64,000 nt of DNA from a bacterium (GCA_021846445.1 JAJZWY010000004.1:27682-91681); one strand, 5' to 3'. Positions 1 to 8,025 are shown, numbered from the stretch's first letter. The notes: generated by a model not told the origin, from the letters alone. Numbers and translations are program-made.

Positions 1-476
1 TCAGTTGGAGCTCCTATTATCTCATTGCCCCCATCACCCAACCTGCCTGGGTTATATCTAAATCCTATGATACTTGGGAGTGATGCTGATTCTTTAAGAA
101 ACTTTAAGTGTGATATATCATCAAGATTAATAATTGCACCCAGTTTAGTGGCTAATACAAATTCTTCTGCCGGTGTATCGTTAGAAGTAAACATAATATC
201 TAAACCTGTAGTAACTACTCGTTGTGCTAACATAAGCTCCGTTAAGGAACTACAGTCTAACTTCATCCCTTTTTTATATAAGAGCATAAGAATCGATGGA
301 TTAGGTAAAGCTTTTACCGCAAAATAGTTCTTAAAACCCTTGTTCCAGGCAAAGGCCTTATATAATCTATCTGCCGTATTGTTAATCCCTGCCTCATCAT
401 AAATATAAAAAGGAGTAGGGTATTTCTTGGCAATTTCTTCTATAAAACTATGATCAAACGGTAGCGATTTTAGCAT
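1..476 (-). CDS. lysA: Diaminopimelate decarboxylase, N-terminal part (cut by window edge)
   Basis: PLP-dependent decarboxylation of meso-diaminopimelate to lysine, the last step of lysine synthesis; also possible is a related fold-III ornithine/arginine-type decarboxylase. Reading right to left from an ATG at 476, 158 codons are open to the window edge. Residues 51-59 read YFAVKALPN, with K55 the expected Schiff-base lysine of the alanine-racemase-like barrel, preceded by TPFYIYDE, typical of LysA N-termini. The gene is incomplete here only because the window ends. A TAAGAT hexamer 6 bases before the ATG could be a -10 element of a leaderless promoter. Confidence 0.85.
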   Translation of the reverse strand, partial: MLKSLPFDHSFIEEIAKKYPTPFYIYDEAGINNTADRLYKAFAWNKGFKNYFAVKALPNPSILMLLYKKGMKLDCSSLTELMLAQRVVTTGLDIMFTSNDTPAEEFVLATKLGAIINLDDISHLKFLKESASLPSIIGFRYNPGRLGDGGNEIIGAPT

Positions 477-506
477 AATAATATCTTACCATCAAATGAG
501 TATAAT

Positions 507-567
507 CTAGAATTTTTGTCTTTTTCTTTTAATAGGATCGAGTTCTTTTTTACGTAGTCTGAGAGCT
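507..567 (-). pseudogene. Short 3' remnant resembling the end of typA
   Basis: On the minus strand, after a frame change near 567, the sequence reads SSLRLRKKELDPIKRKR and stops at 507-509. The intact TypA at 54819-56642 ends SSLRLRKKELDPVKRKR plus four residues, so 16 of 17 positions agree, while the DNA differs at many synonymous sites. I infer a leftover of a second, diverged typA 3' end just upstream of lysA. The upstream reading frames (570-969) do not match TypA, so the rest of that gene is gone or was replaced. Confidence 0.5.
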
Positions 568-569
568 TT

Positions 570-969
570 GCGATACTGTATGCTCTTCAATATTGAACGT
601 TTCAGCAGAACCCTTCATAGCGTCGTAAAGCTGGGGCAACTCTTCAGCATCGCCATGAAATGTGTATTGCAAAAAGGCGACTCTCTGTCCCACTCCCCAT
701 TGGACTTTTTACTTCCCATTTCGTGCCGTCAACATCAAGGTCGAGTGTTCTAAAAGTTGCTGGACGTATAATGACCACGTCTGACCGAAAATGTTCTGCA
801 ATCACAATTGCTACAGAAAACTCATGGTTCTTTGGAGGGTCACTTATGTTAGTATCAACGATTATTTTATATTTTATCGGAACTTTAGTTTATCAGCTTT
901 CACCAAACTTACTGACGGTACTGTCGGTATAAATAGTATCGTGAAGTTATATGCGTGTTTAACATTCAT
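570..969 (-). pseudogene. Decayed gene with a CdiA-C/restriction-like nuclease motif
   Basis: No intact ORF, but minus-strand frames join into a plausible protein with about two frameshifts: a start ATG at 969 (31 codons open), then from about 889 a frame with KIIVDTN, PPKNHE, FRSDVVIIRP and TKWEVKSPMGSG, then from about 706 another frame with QYTFHGDAEELPQLYDAM. The PPK-HE and WEVKSP-G-G motifs recall the CdiA C-terminal tRNase-type nuclease fold; that match is from memory of the family. Base composition is richer in G+C than the surrounding genes, suggesting acquisition from elsewhere followed by decay. Confidence 0.45.
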
Positions 970-1113
970 ATTGCGCTATATACTGCGGTTTCGTTAGCTT
1001 GACACAGTAGTGTAAGTATGTATCGCTGTAGTCTTCGCATATACGCGCGTTATGTGCGCTGATTGGTATCCATGAATAGTTCCATAACCTTTCATACGGC
1101 CACACATACTACA

Positions 1114-1169
1114 AGTTCAGCATCATTTTGCGTTAGAAACCGAACCCCAGTTCAGCATCATTTTGCGTT
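1114..1169. repeat. 21-bp direct repeat, two copies
   Basis: Positions 1114-1134 and 1149-1169 are identical 21-base copies (starting AGTTCAGCATC and ending TTTTGCGTT) separated by 14 bases. The two copies lie in the gene-poor, G+C-richer stretch between the decayed nuclease-like gene and the surface protein gene. They could be the ends or target duplication of a lost mobile element, or a protein-binding site; nothing here decides between these. The remainder of 970-1278 holds no gene I can support. Confidence 0.7.
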
Positions 1170-1278
1170 GGACAAGAGTTTTGCTTGACAAGCTACTTTA
1201 CATAATCGTAATATAGGCATAAGAATTAATAAAATTCAAAAGAAAATAAATAAAATAAATAAAAATAAGGTTAATAAG

Positions 1279-2976
1279 ATGAAAATTAAAAGACTGATGC
1301 AATTAGGTTCAGCTTTCATGTTGAGCATATCTTCGTTGCTCTTTATATCAGCTCCATTGGTTCATGCTGCAGGTGGACAAACACTCACTTGGTGTGGAGC
1401 AAATGGTGCTGATTTTAACACAGCTTCTAACTGGGCTGTAGGTGATGTGAGCTGTAGTGGTAATAGTAATACAACAGCTTATCCAGGGTCAGACGGCAAT
1501 GGGGACACTTTGGTATTTAATTTATCAAATATACCGTCTGGTGATTCTTTTACAGTTAATGATGATGCTAGTTCTCTGTCATTAGCGACTATTGAATTTA
1601 CGGGAGGTAATGGCTCAAGCGATGGCTACGGCTATGATATTACAGGTAGCAACTCCATTACAGTAACAGGCGGTGTTAAAGATAACAGTATTCCGTATAC
1701 AGGTGGTGATGCTGTAGGTGGTAACGTCATTAACTCCAACATTAATGTTGGCAGTAGTGGCGGCCCTATAATCTTTAATATAAGCACAGGCAGTACCACT
1801 ACTTTTGCAAGTGTGAGTGATTCTAACGACATAACCGTTCAGGGAGGCGGTACGGCAGCTTTTTCTACTACAGGTTCAGCAAGTAGTCTAGCTAATTATA
1901 CCGGCACTATATCTTCATCCGATGGTTCCATGATTCAAATACAAAACGATTTAAGTGGTACTTTTTCTTCTAGTGGTACAGTAGCAGTCAGTGGAACTTC
2001 AGTCTTAGATATGCAAGGTGGTAGCTGTAAAACTTCATGTACTTATACATATGATTTCCCAATATCATTGGGGGGTAGCGGTACAGGTAAAGACTCGGCT
2101 CTAAACCTTGATGGTTACCAAGATATTAATATTACTAATGACTTCTCTGGGCCAGTAACCCTTACGTCAAACGTAGCTGTAAGTGAAACAACTGGCATTG
2201 GTGATACAACACTAGACATTACTGGTCCTATAAACTTCGGCAGGTACTACATAAAAACACCAGTAGGACCTAACGTAGTAACCGTTAATGTACCCAAGGG
2301 CACGAATGATTCTAGTGAAACTCCAAATATTGGTGAGGATATAACTTACACAGATGATGGTACCGTAGGCAGTACAACCGTAGAAAGCGGAGGAACATTA
2401 AAAGGTTCTGGTACAGCTAATGGGGTTACCGTAAATAGCGGAGGAACGGTTGCTCCTGGTGATGCGCCCACCTGTTTAACCGTTAATGGTAATTTTACCG
2501 AGAATGGTACTTATTCGCCCGAAATACAAAGTCCAGGTAACACTGCTTGTACTGACTATGACCAAACAATTGTAACTGGTAATGGTAACACAATTAATTT
2601 GACAGGCGGAACACTGGACGTTAACCTACTTAACGGCTTTAGCCCTTCTGTTGGTCAAACCTTTGATATTATTGAAAATCAGACTGGTGACCCTGTAACA
2701 GGTACCTTTAGTAATTTAGCAGAAGGAGCAATATTTGAAGTTGGCAGTACTAAGTTTCAGATTACATACAAAGGCGGTACGAGCGGTGAAGATGTAGTTT
2801 TAACGGTTGTAAGTCCCAGTACACCGGTAACGTCTTCTGCTAAAGTTCCCGGTACACCAGACACAGGATCTGCGCTCACTAGTGCTTCGGTAGCATTGCC
2901 ACTATTATCTAGTATTGCTACCGCAACTGGCCTATACCTAATATCCAGAAGAGTCAGAAAGCACGTTGCTAAATAA
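1279..2976 (+). CDS. Secreted beta-repeat surface protein with PDTG sortase-like anchor
   Basis: 565 residues. A Sec signal peptide covers about 1-31 (KIKRLMQ, hydrophobic core, VHAAGG). The body is rich in Gly, Ser, Thr and Asn, with short strands such as VESGGTL and VNSGGTV around 360-400 that resemble autotransporter-associated beta-helix repeats. The C-terminus has the full cell-wall sorting layout: TPDTG at 526-530, a hydrophobic stretch, and a basic tail RRVRKHVAK. I infer a wall-attached adhesin-like protein processed by a class-E/PxTG-type sortase encoded elsewhere. The region before the start is A-rich with AAGG at 1267-1270. The exact ligand is unknown. Confidence 0.8.
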   Translation: MKIKRLMQLGSAFMLSISSLLFISAPLVHAAGGQTLTWCGANGADFNTASNWAVGDVSCSGNSNTTAYPGSDGNGDTLVFNLSNIPSGDSFTVNDDASSLSLATIEFTGGNGSSDGYGYDITGSNSITVTGGVKDNSIPYTGGDAVGGNVINSNINVGSSGGPIIFNISTGSTTTFASVSDSNDITVQGGGTAAFSTTGSASSLANYTGTISSSDGSMIQIQNDLSGTFSSSGTVAVSGTSVLDMQGGSCKTSCTYTYDFPISLGGSGTGKDSALNLDGYQDINITNDFSGPVTLTSNVAVSETTGIGDTTLDITGPINFGRYYIKTPVGPNVVTVNVPKGTNDSSETPNIGEDITYTDDGTVGSTTVESGGTLKGSGTANGVTVNSGGTVAPGDAPTCLTVNGNFTENGTYSPEIQSPGNTACTDYDQTIVTGNGNTINLTGGTLDVNLLNGFSPSVGQTFDIIENQTGDPVTGTFSNLAEGAIFEVGSTKFQITYKGGTSGEDVVLTVVSPSTPVTSSAKVPGTPDTGSALTSASVALPLLSSIATATGLYLISRRVRKHVAK

Positions 2977-2993
2977 CTATAGATGATTATGGA

Positions 2994-3152
2994 ATGACTG
3001 ACGGAGCAAACCTTGCACTCGACGATTTCGTAGACAGATTTAGAAAAGATTTTGGAGAGCGCACTTATATTAAGCGTCAACTAATAAGACCCGAACCTAG
3101 GTTTATATCAGATAGCAAAAATAGTTATTATTTCTGCAATTTACTGAGTTAA
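2994..3152 (+). pseudogene. C-terminal fragment of a TylF-like O-methyltransferase
   Basis: A 52-codon open frame, starting inside IDDYGMTDGANLALDDF and ending with a stop at 3150-3152. The IDDYG...G...A.DDF pattern is that of the C-terminal end of TylF/MycF-type SAM-dependent methyltransferases, where an IDDY/DDYG metal-binding motif sits near the end. Everything N-terminal is missing: the frame begins immediately after the stop of the surface protein. It is probably a gene remnant rather than a working small protein. Alternative: an unrelated small ORF. Confidence 0.45.
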
Positions 3153-3169
3153 GTGCCATTTTGATAGTC

Positions 3170-3805
3170 TTAATCAGCTATAGCATTCTTTAGTGCCACT
3201 TTAAATAGTGAAAGTTGTGTATATAACATGTTAAGTTCATTTTGACCTGGTTGCCCATTATTTGCTTGTGTTGCCTGACAGTTGGATTGAGCACCCTGCC
3301 AATATAAATAGTAACCATTAACATGGGAGTATAATGTACCAACTTGACCGTCATATGGTCCAACTTCAGATGCTGGATAAGGAGTAGTTGAGACACTTAC
3401 TCTTCCGAAGGGCATAGGCGAGTAAACAGAGGCGGTAATTGTACAAGATGGGCTGATATCGTCAAGCGAAGTAGTAGAAAAGAACAATATTGGACCACCA
3501 CTGGTGGTGTAAGTATAAATCAAGTCGCTTATGCCAGTACTTAGTGGCAATTTGATACCTAGCTGAGTTATTGTAAGGTAGTGCTGCGAGACAACCGGCT
3601 TCGTGATTGATGTTTTAGTTGAAGCTGTAGTCTTAGTACTTGATGTCGCCGTACTGCTCGGTAACGTAGCAGATTTGGATGATTTGACATTGTGTTGGCT
3701 ATGCCATACATAATATCCTCCAAAGCATATAACAGCAAGTGTGAGTACAATAAGAGTAGCTTCAAGAAGAGTGAAACCTTTTTGGTTTTTAGATTTTTTG
3801 TTCAT
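3170..3805 (-). CDS. Type IV prepilin-like protein
   Basis: 211 residues. The N-terminus is a class III signal: basic leader MNKKSKNQK, then GFTLLEA at 10-16 with Glu at +5, then about 20 hydrophobic residues. This is the peptidase cleavage and methylation signal of type IV pilins and pseudopilins. After the helix comes a Ser/Thr-rich linker (about 42-68) and a globular part with two cysteines that could form a disulfide. No other pilus genes lie in the window, so assembly must use PilB/C/D encoded elsewhere. A role as minor pilin or surface pseudopilin is inferred. Confidence 0.8.
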   Translation of the reverse strand: MNKKSKNQKGFTLLEATLIVLTLAVICFGGYYVWHSQHNVKSSKSATLPSSTATSSTKTTASTKTSITKPVVSQHYLTITQLGIKLPLSTGISDLIYTYTTSGGPILFFSTTSLDDISPSCTITASVYSPMPFGRVSVSTTPYPASEVGPYDGQVGTLYSHVNGYYLYWQGAQSNCQATQANNGQPGQNELNMLYTQLSLFKVALKNAIAD

Positions 3806-3969
3806 AATACTTTAAGCATAAACAACATTTGTACTAAATACAATAAAAAAGATCTGGGATAAATGATAGTAACTTATTCTTGGGGGGGTATATCAGCTTG
3901 GTTGAATAGGCGATTGGCGTTTTGGACTAACTAACGGTTCAATTTAGAATCTGCCGGGCTTAATATGGC

Positions 3970-5373
3970 TTAGATACAGCAACTCATCTTTGAAACATCT
4001 CTAGTGAATGACATAGCAGCTAGCTTTATAGCCTCAGACAGTGTTGGAAATACGGGTAGCATATCCTCAAGGTCATCTATCGTGTTCTTGTTCTTAATCA
4101 GTACCATCGCCTGTGCTATTAAGTCTCCTGCATTAGGAGCTAAGATATGAACGCCCATAATTATTTTAGTCTCTGGGTGTATAGCTATTTTAATAACACC
4201 TTCAGTTCGCTTGGTTATCAAGGCTTTTGGCAATTTGTCAAAGGTTATATTGCGACAGGCACATACTTTTAGCTCAGCCATTTGTTCATCTTCAGTGTAA
4301 CCAACGCTAGCTAACTGTGGGTCGGTAAACACTGTCCAAGGAACACTATGGTAGTCAATGGACTTATTAGTGCCATTTAAGGCATTTTCAGCTGAATAAG
4401 TACCTTCACGTCCAGCCGTAGTCTCAAGTCGTAGTGGTAAATTGTTTACATCTCCAATGGCGTAGATGTGGATTTGTGAAGTTTGTAGATTAGGTTGTAC
4501 AACAATAGCTTGTTTGTCATTTATCTCGACACCTGCTGCCATAAGGTTTAGTTTCTCCGTATTGGGGGATTTACCAGCAGCAAGCAGTATTTCATCAACT
4601 TCAACAGTTTCTTCACCAGCCTCGCTTGAATAAAAGACTGTTTTTACACCGTTTTCAGCGGTTACTTTAGTTAATTGAACGTTAGTTTTAATACTAACGC
4701 CCTCGTCAGTTAGTATCTTTTGCAGACGCTCAGTTAATATAGGTTCAGCACTTGGCATAATACTGGCTGCACGTTGCAAAATAGTTACTTGACTACCAAA
4801 TCTGGCATATAGCTGACCTAGCTCTAAGCCGACAGGACCGGCGCCAATAATCGCCAGTCGTTTCGGCACTGTTTTCAGTTGCATGGCCTCAATGTGTGTT
4901 ATGTAGCCAGCCTCAGCTAGCCCTTCTACGTTTGGCACAATAGCGGTAGAACCAGTAGCAATAATGAACTTAGCTGCTTCTATCTGTTGTTCTCCTACTT
5001 TAACCATATTATTAGATACAAAAACTGCCCTACCTTCTATAAAGGTTACATTGTCTAAGCCTTTAAGCACTTGCTCATATTTTTCGTTTCTCAACTTTCC
5101 AACCAATTCCAGTTCATCAGCTACTACGGTGGCATAGTCAACTTTATTTACAGCTAGTTCAATGCCTGGCACGTTATGATGCTTGGCGGTATGCAATAAC
5201 TCGGCAGCGTGTAGCAATGTTTTAGACGGCACACAACCAACGTTGACGCACGTACCTCCAAGCGGTAAGCCTGAGTTAATAAGCGCCGTTCTAGCTCCAA
5301 GCTCATTGGCTTTGATAGCGGCAGCAAATGCACCTGCTCCACCACCAACAATAATTAAATCGTACTGTCCCAT
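3970..5373 (-). CDS. merA: Mercuric reductase-like flavoprotein
   Basis: 467 residues, FAD- and NAD(P)H-dependent disulfide oxidoreductase that in MerA reduces Hg(II) to Hg(0) in the cytoplasm. The FAD-binding GGGAGA is at 10-15, the redox pair is in CVNVGCVPSK (C42 and C47), the second nucleotide-binding motif reads GAGPVGLELG, and the C-terminus ends MSCCI, the vicinal cysteine pair that separates MerA from lipoamide dehydrogenases. The N-terminal heavy-metal-binding domain found in many MerA proteins is absent. It is the last gene of the leftward operon from 7739, preceded by a 96-base gap. GAAAGGA upstream is a reasonable ribosome site. The true substrate is untested. Confidence 0.85.
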   Translation of the reverse strand: MGQYDLIIVGGGAGAFAAAIKANELGARTALINSGLPLGGTCVNVGCVPSKTLLHAAELLHTAKHHNVPGIELAVNKVDYATVVADELELVGKLRNEKYEQVLKGLDNVTFIEGRAVFVSNNMVKVGEQQIEAAKFIIATGSTAIVPNVEGLAEAGYITHIEAMQLKTVPKRLAIIGAGPVGLELGQLYARFGSQVTILQRAASIMPSAEPILTERLQKILTDEGVSIKTNVQLTKVTAENGVKTVFYSSEAGEETVEVDEILLAAGKSPNTEKLNLMAAGVEINDKQAIVVQPNLQTSQIHIYAIGDVNNLPLRLETTAGREGTYSAENALNGTNKSIDYHSVPWTVFTDPQLASVGYTEDEQMAELKVCACRNITFDKLPKALITKRTEGVIKIAIHPETKIIMGVHILAPNAGDLIAQAMVLIKNKNTIDDLEDMLPVFPTLSEAIKLAAMSFTRDVSKMSCCI

Positions 5374-5469
5374 AATATTTTATCCTTTCATTTATTTGCA
5401 ATCTGGACACATAGTTTAAGTACCTTCTTTCTTATATAATTGGTTATTTATCTTCTGAATTTATCATAA

Positions 5470-6045
5470 TTAACAGCAATTTAGTATATACTTAATTGAA
5501 TTTAAGAGTAGTTGGTCGCCATGTTTCAAATCGTTAAGAATAAGATTAGAAGAAGATCGGGAGACGATAATCTGTGAGGAGTTACACAACTTTACAGCTG
5601 ACTGATAATATGTTTGAGCTTGACTCCAATATTCTTGAGCGATTTGATTCGGAATTATCGGTGCTTTTTTTGCAGCTAACAAACTATTTTTTAGTTGTTG
5701 GCATGATGCACTCAGTGAAATAAAGTTGTCATTCTCAAGACTTGTTTGAGCTATTCCAGACTGTTTTATGATAGCGTTTTGAAGTTGTTGGTATTTAGCG
5801 TACCAATCATTAACACTCACAGCACTGTTTGCAACTATAATGGCTTTATTTTCCGAAATATTTTTACTATAGGCAATATTATTAGCTAATTTGGCTGTAT
5901 TATATCTGTTAATTTTAAAATGATTCCAATAAAGCAACGATAAAGCAATAAGCAATAGAGGCAACATTAACCAAAGTAGGTGTTCAGAATAAAAAGGGTT
6001 ACTTTTATATGAGTTTAGTGTTCTTGTTCTATCTTGCTTTCTCAT
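5470..6045 (-). CDS. Unknown membrane-anchored protein in mer-like operon
   Basis: 191 residues. A positively charged N-terminus is followed by one transmembrane helix at about 23-41 and an extracytoplasmic helical region. Two cysteines 39 positions apart bracket a YxxA repeat (YWSQAQTYYQSA), and the protein ends in a CC pair. The same arrangement, with Cys spacing of 37, occurs in the unrelated-context protein at 56707-57210, so both belong to a family I cannot name. Its place between a CC-containing membrane protein and MerA suggests metal or thiol handling, but that is inference from context. Confidence 0.75.
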   Translation of the reverse strand: MRKQDRTRTLNSYKSNPFYSEHLLWLMLPLLLIALSLLYWNHFKINRYNTAKLANNIAYSKNISENKAIIVANSAVSVNDWYAKYQQLQNAIIKQSGIAQTSLENDNFISLSASCQQLKNSLLAAKKAPIIPNQIAQEYWSQAQTYYQSAVKLCNSSQIIVSRSSSNLILNDLKHGDQLLLNSIKYILNCC

Positions 6046-6055
6046 AGTTATTGAC

Positions 6056-6580
6056 TTACTGTTGCTTCTTAATTTGGCAATTCGGGCAGTGGACTATTTG
6101 ACGTACACTAATCAAGAAGGCATAAATTAAAATAAGTAATGAAAATAGCAGAATCAGTGGTTCGTGCGTGGCTATAAAACCCTGAACGCCTGTTAAGAAA
6201 GTTACATTAGGCAGTATAACGCCAATGAAAGCGATTATTGAAGGTAGAACAAAACTGCAGCAAAGAAGAGAGCCGAGCAATCCACTTATTCCACCTATGA
6301 TTGTTCCTGCAGAATGAGTTCGTTGACCACTAGCCTTAAGTTTAAAGTTCATCGGTACTATTAAAGACAGCAGACCTGCCATAACAAAAGCAAATGCTGC
6401 TAATTGTGGAGATAGGTAGCTAAGGTTTGTAAGACTAATTTGGCCCCCCGTACTACTAGCGGGCAATACTATTAGATAAAGAAAAAACACTAAAATAAAA
6501 GTAATTATTCCGATTAGATAATATTTTCTAACATCGAAGGTAAAACAGACGGCTGATTGAATTCTAGTTAACCAGTTCAT
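6056..6580 (-). CDS. Polytopic membrane protein with CC motif, possible metal-ion transporter
   Basis: About 174 residues from the ATG at 6580, two bases after the stop of the thioredoxin-like gene; an upstream in-frame ATG at 6598 would overlap that gene and is less likely. Four hydrophobic segments are visible. The third contains LLCCSFVLPS, a vicinal cysteine pair inside a membrane helix as in MerT/MerC/MerF mercury importers, and the C-terminus carries HCPNC. I infer a mercury or other soft-metal uptake component handing ions to MerA. It does not match MerT closely enough for me to use that symbol. Confidence 0.7.
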   Translation of the reverse strand: MNWLTRIQSAVCFTFDVRKYYLIGIITFILVFFLYLIVLPASSTGGQISLTNLSYLSPQLAAFAFVMAGLLSLIVPMNFKLKASGQRTHSAGTIIGGISGLLGSLLCCSFVLPSIIAFIGVILPNVTFLTGVQGFIATHEPLILLFSLLILIYAFLISVRQIVHCPNCQIKKQQ

Positions 6581-6581
6581 T

Positions 6582-7139
6582 TTATGTACTCTTAGCAAAC
6601 TGTAAAATTGAACCCATTGTTGCTGACGGAGTCGAATTAACGGTTTGGATAACGCCGTTGGGATTAATTAGGTAATAAATGTCAGGGGTATTGTCGGGAT
6701 TATAGCTAGAAGTTAATGATTGACTTGCTTCCCCAAAATAAAAGTTTGATGGTAAGGAGTTGGCATTAGTAGTGCCAGAAATAAATTGTTGCATTGATGG
6801 ACCCGAGTACCCAGCATCTCCGTACGTCTCAAGTGCAACTATATTCAGACCGTCTTTTTGAAGAGTAGGAGCATTACTAATTAGTGTTTGTAAGCTTGCC
6901 TGACATGATGAGCACCATGTAGCCAGTAGGTAAACCATTAGTTTCTTGCCATGATAACTAGTTAACGAAATAGATTTACCTTGGATGTTTGTAAAGACAG
7001 CCGGAACTAAGGGTTTATTAACGGTAGCAGTTTGAAGTACTTTAGTCGACTTGGGTTTTTGATGATTATTAGCTATGCCAATTGCAAATAATCCACCTAC
7101 CAATAAAATTATAATTATTATAAAAACTTTCTTATTCAT
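6582..7139 (-). CDS. TlpA-like membrane-tethered thioredoxin-fold protein
   Basis: 185 residues. An N-terminal uncleaved signal-anchor (about 4-23) places the rest outside the membrane. The thioredoxin-like domain has LATWCSSCQASL with a CSSC active site around residue 75, and a cis-Pro-type segment NTPDIYYLINPNG. It belongs to the TlpA/ResA/AhpC-TSA superfamily, which reduces or oxidises cysteine thiols of exported proteins. In this operon it may take the role usually held by periplasmic MerP or keep the CC motifs of the neighbouring membrane proteins reduced; both are inference. Confidence 0.85.
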   Translation of the reverse strand: MNKKVFIIIIILLVGGLFAIGIANNHQKPKSTKVLQTATVNKPLVPAVFTNIQGKSISLTSYHGKKLMVYLLATWCSSCQASLQTLISNAPTLQKDGLNIVALETYGDAGYSGPSMQQFISGTTNANSLPSNFYFGEASQSLTSSYNPDNTPDIYYLINPNGVIQTVNSTPSATMGSILQFAKST

Positions 7140-7201
7140 TAATCATTTTTCGCTTTCCCTTGAATGCCATTATTAGTAGATAATCCATTTCTTACTAATT
7201 C

Positions 7202-7423
7202 TTAACAAGAACCCTTAATCTTATGCCTATGTTTAATCAAAAAATAAATAATTGATGCCAGTAATATTACAAAAATCAATAGACTAACTTTGTTCTTATT
7301 TAAATAAGCAACTATGGTTCCAGTAGTTATGAGTAAAAATATAGCGGAACCTAAACAACACAGTATTAACGCCACTGGAGCGATTAACATTATTCTAGGT
7401 AACTTTTCATCAGGTTTATTCAT
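7202..7423 (-). CDS. MerF-like small two-helix membrane protein
   Basis: 73 residues with two hydrophobic helices. The first holds LILCCLGSAIF, a vicinal cysteine pair in the membrane as in MerF, and the extreme C-terminus is KGSC, giving another thiol. MerF family members are about 80 residues long and carry Hg(II) inward. The start ATG lies one base after the stop of the ArsR gene, so the two are translated together. The similarity is of architecture, not a confident sequence match, so no symbol is given. Confidence 0.7.
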   Translation of the reverse strand: MNKPDEKLPRIMLIAPVALILCCLGSAIFLLITTGTIVAYLNKNKVSLLIFVILLASIIYFLIKHRHKIKGSC

Positions 7424-7424
7424 A

Positions 7425-7733
7425 TTAGTTACCTATAAGACTGATGATATTATCAAAGGCATTATTTGCTAACGAATAATAAACTGTTTGAGCATCTTTT
7501 CTAGAAGTAACCATATTAACTGCTCGTAATTTATTCAGGCTATGTGAAGCATTGGACACAGTTGTGCCAACTAATTCAGCTATATTAGTAACGCTCAGCT
7601 CTGAATGATACCGTAGTAAATAGCAAATCTTGAGTTTAGTGGCATCTCCTATAACTCCACATTGACGGGCGCATAACTCAAGGGCCTTGTTATTTTGTAG
7701 TTCTTGTTTTAATAATTGAGTATTTGAACGCAT
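7425..7733 (-). CDS. ArsR/SmtB-family metal-responsive repressor
   Basis: About 102 residues of winged-helix type: helix-turn-helix around LSVTNIAELVGTTVSNASHSLNKL, followed by the wing RKDAQTVYYSL. Cysteines lie in LCARQC (a CxxxC near the N-terminus) and KICYLL; the classical CVC in the recognition-adjacent helix is absent, so the sensing site is of a different type. It is first in the leftward mer-like operon and probably represses it. Two ATGs occur at 7739 and 7733; I choose 7733 because the -10 box ends at 7742, which would put transcription start at or near 7733. Confidence 0.85.
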   Translation of the reverse strand: MRSNTQLLKQELQNNKALELCARQCGVIGDATKLKICYLLRYHSELSVTNIAELVGTTVSNASHSLNKLRAVNMVTSRKDAQTVYYSLANNAFDNIISLIGN

Positions 7734-7741
7734 ACTCATAT

Positions 7742-7769
7742 ATTATACATATTGGAATTATTTAGTCAA
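7742..7769 (-). promoter_or_regulatory. Sigma70-type promoter of the ArsR/mer-like operon
   Basis: On the minus strand TTGACT (7769-7764) and TATAAT (7747-7742) are separated by 16 bases. Only 8 bases lie between the -10 box and the ATG at 7733, so the mRNA is predicted to be leaderless. An ArsR operator would be expected to overlap this site; no perfect long palindrome is evident. Confidence 0.8.
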
Positions 7770-7989
7770 TAACCTCAACTCGGTTAATAATTGCGAATTG
7801 CATGAAATACTTAAAATATAAGTCCTGGAATTTAAGGTATATTATTAGCAAATTAAATTTATGATCTATAAGATCCCATTGGAAATACTGGTTGCCAGTC
7901 AACACACTGATTTGGTCTAAAAATCATCACAATTTTTCACGTTGTTTTTGTTCTAATAACATGCTTAAACCTAAGGAATGTTTTATTTG

Positions 7990-8018
7990 TTGACATAATA
8001 CCCCCTAGGGGTATACAT
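7990..8018 (+). promoter_or_regulatory. csoR promoter with CsoR-type operator palindrome
   Basis: TTGACA at 7990-7995 and TATACA at 8012-8017, 16 bases apart. The spacer is filled by the palindrome ATACCCC-CTA-GGGGTAT at 7998-8014, the C-tract/G-tract arrangement bound by CsoR, RcnR and CstR tetramers. Binding there would block polymerase. The ATG of csoR follows 8 bases after the -10 box, so this transcript also looks leaderless. Confidence 0.85.
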
Positions 8019-8025
8019 TAGAAAC

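Noticed and set aside
25..327. Plus-strand open frame opposite lysA
   Set aside because: It is the antisense shadow of the clearly recognisable LysA N-terminus.
568..997. Three overlapping plus-strand open frames of 61-90 codons
   Set aside because: Their sequences look random, while the minus strand carries protein-like motifs with frameshifts.
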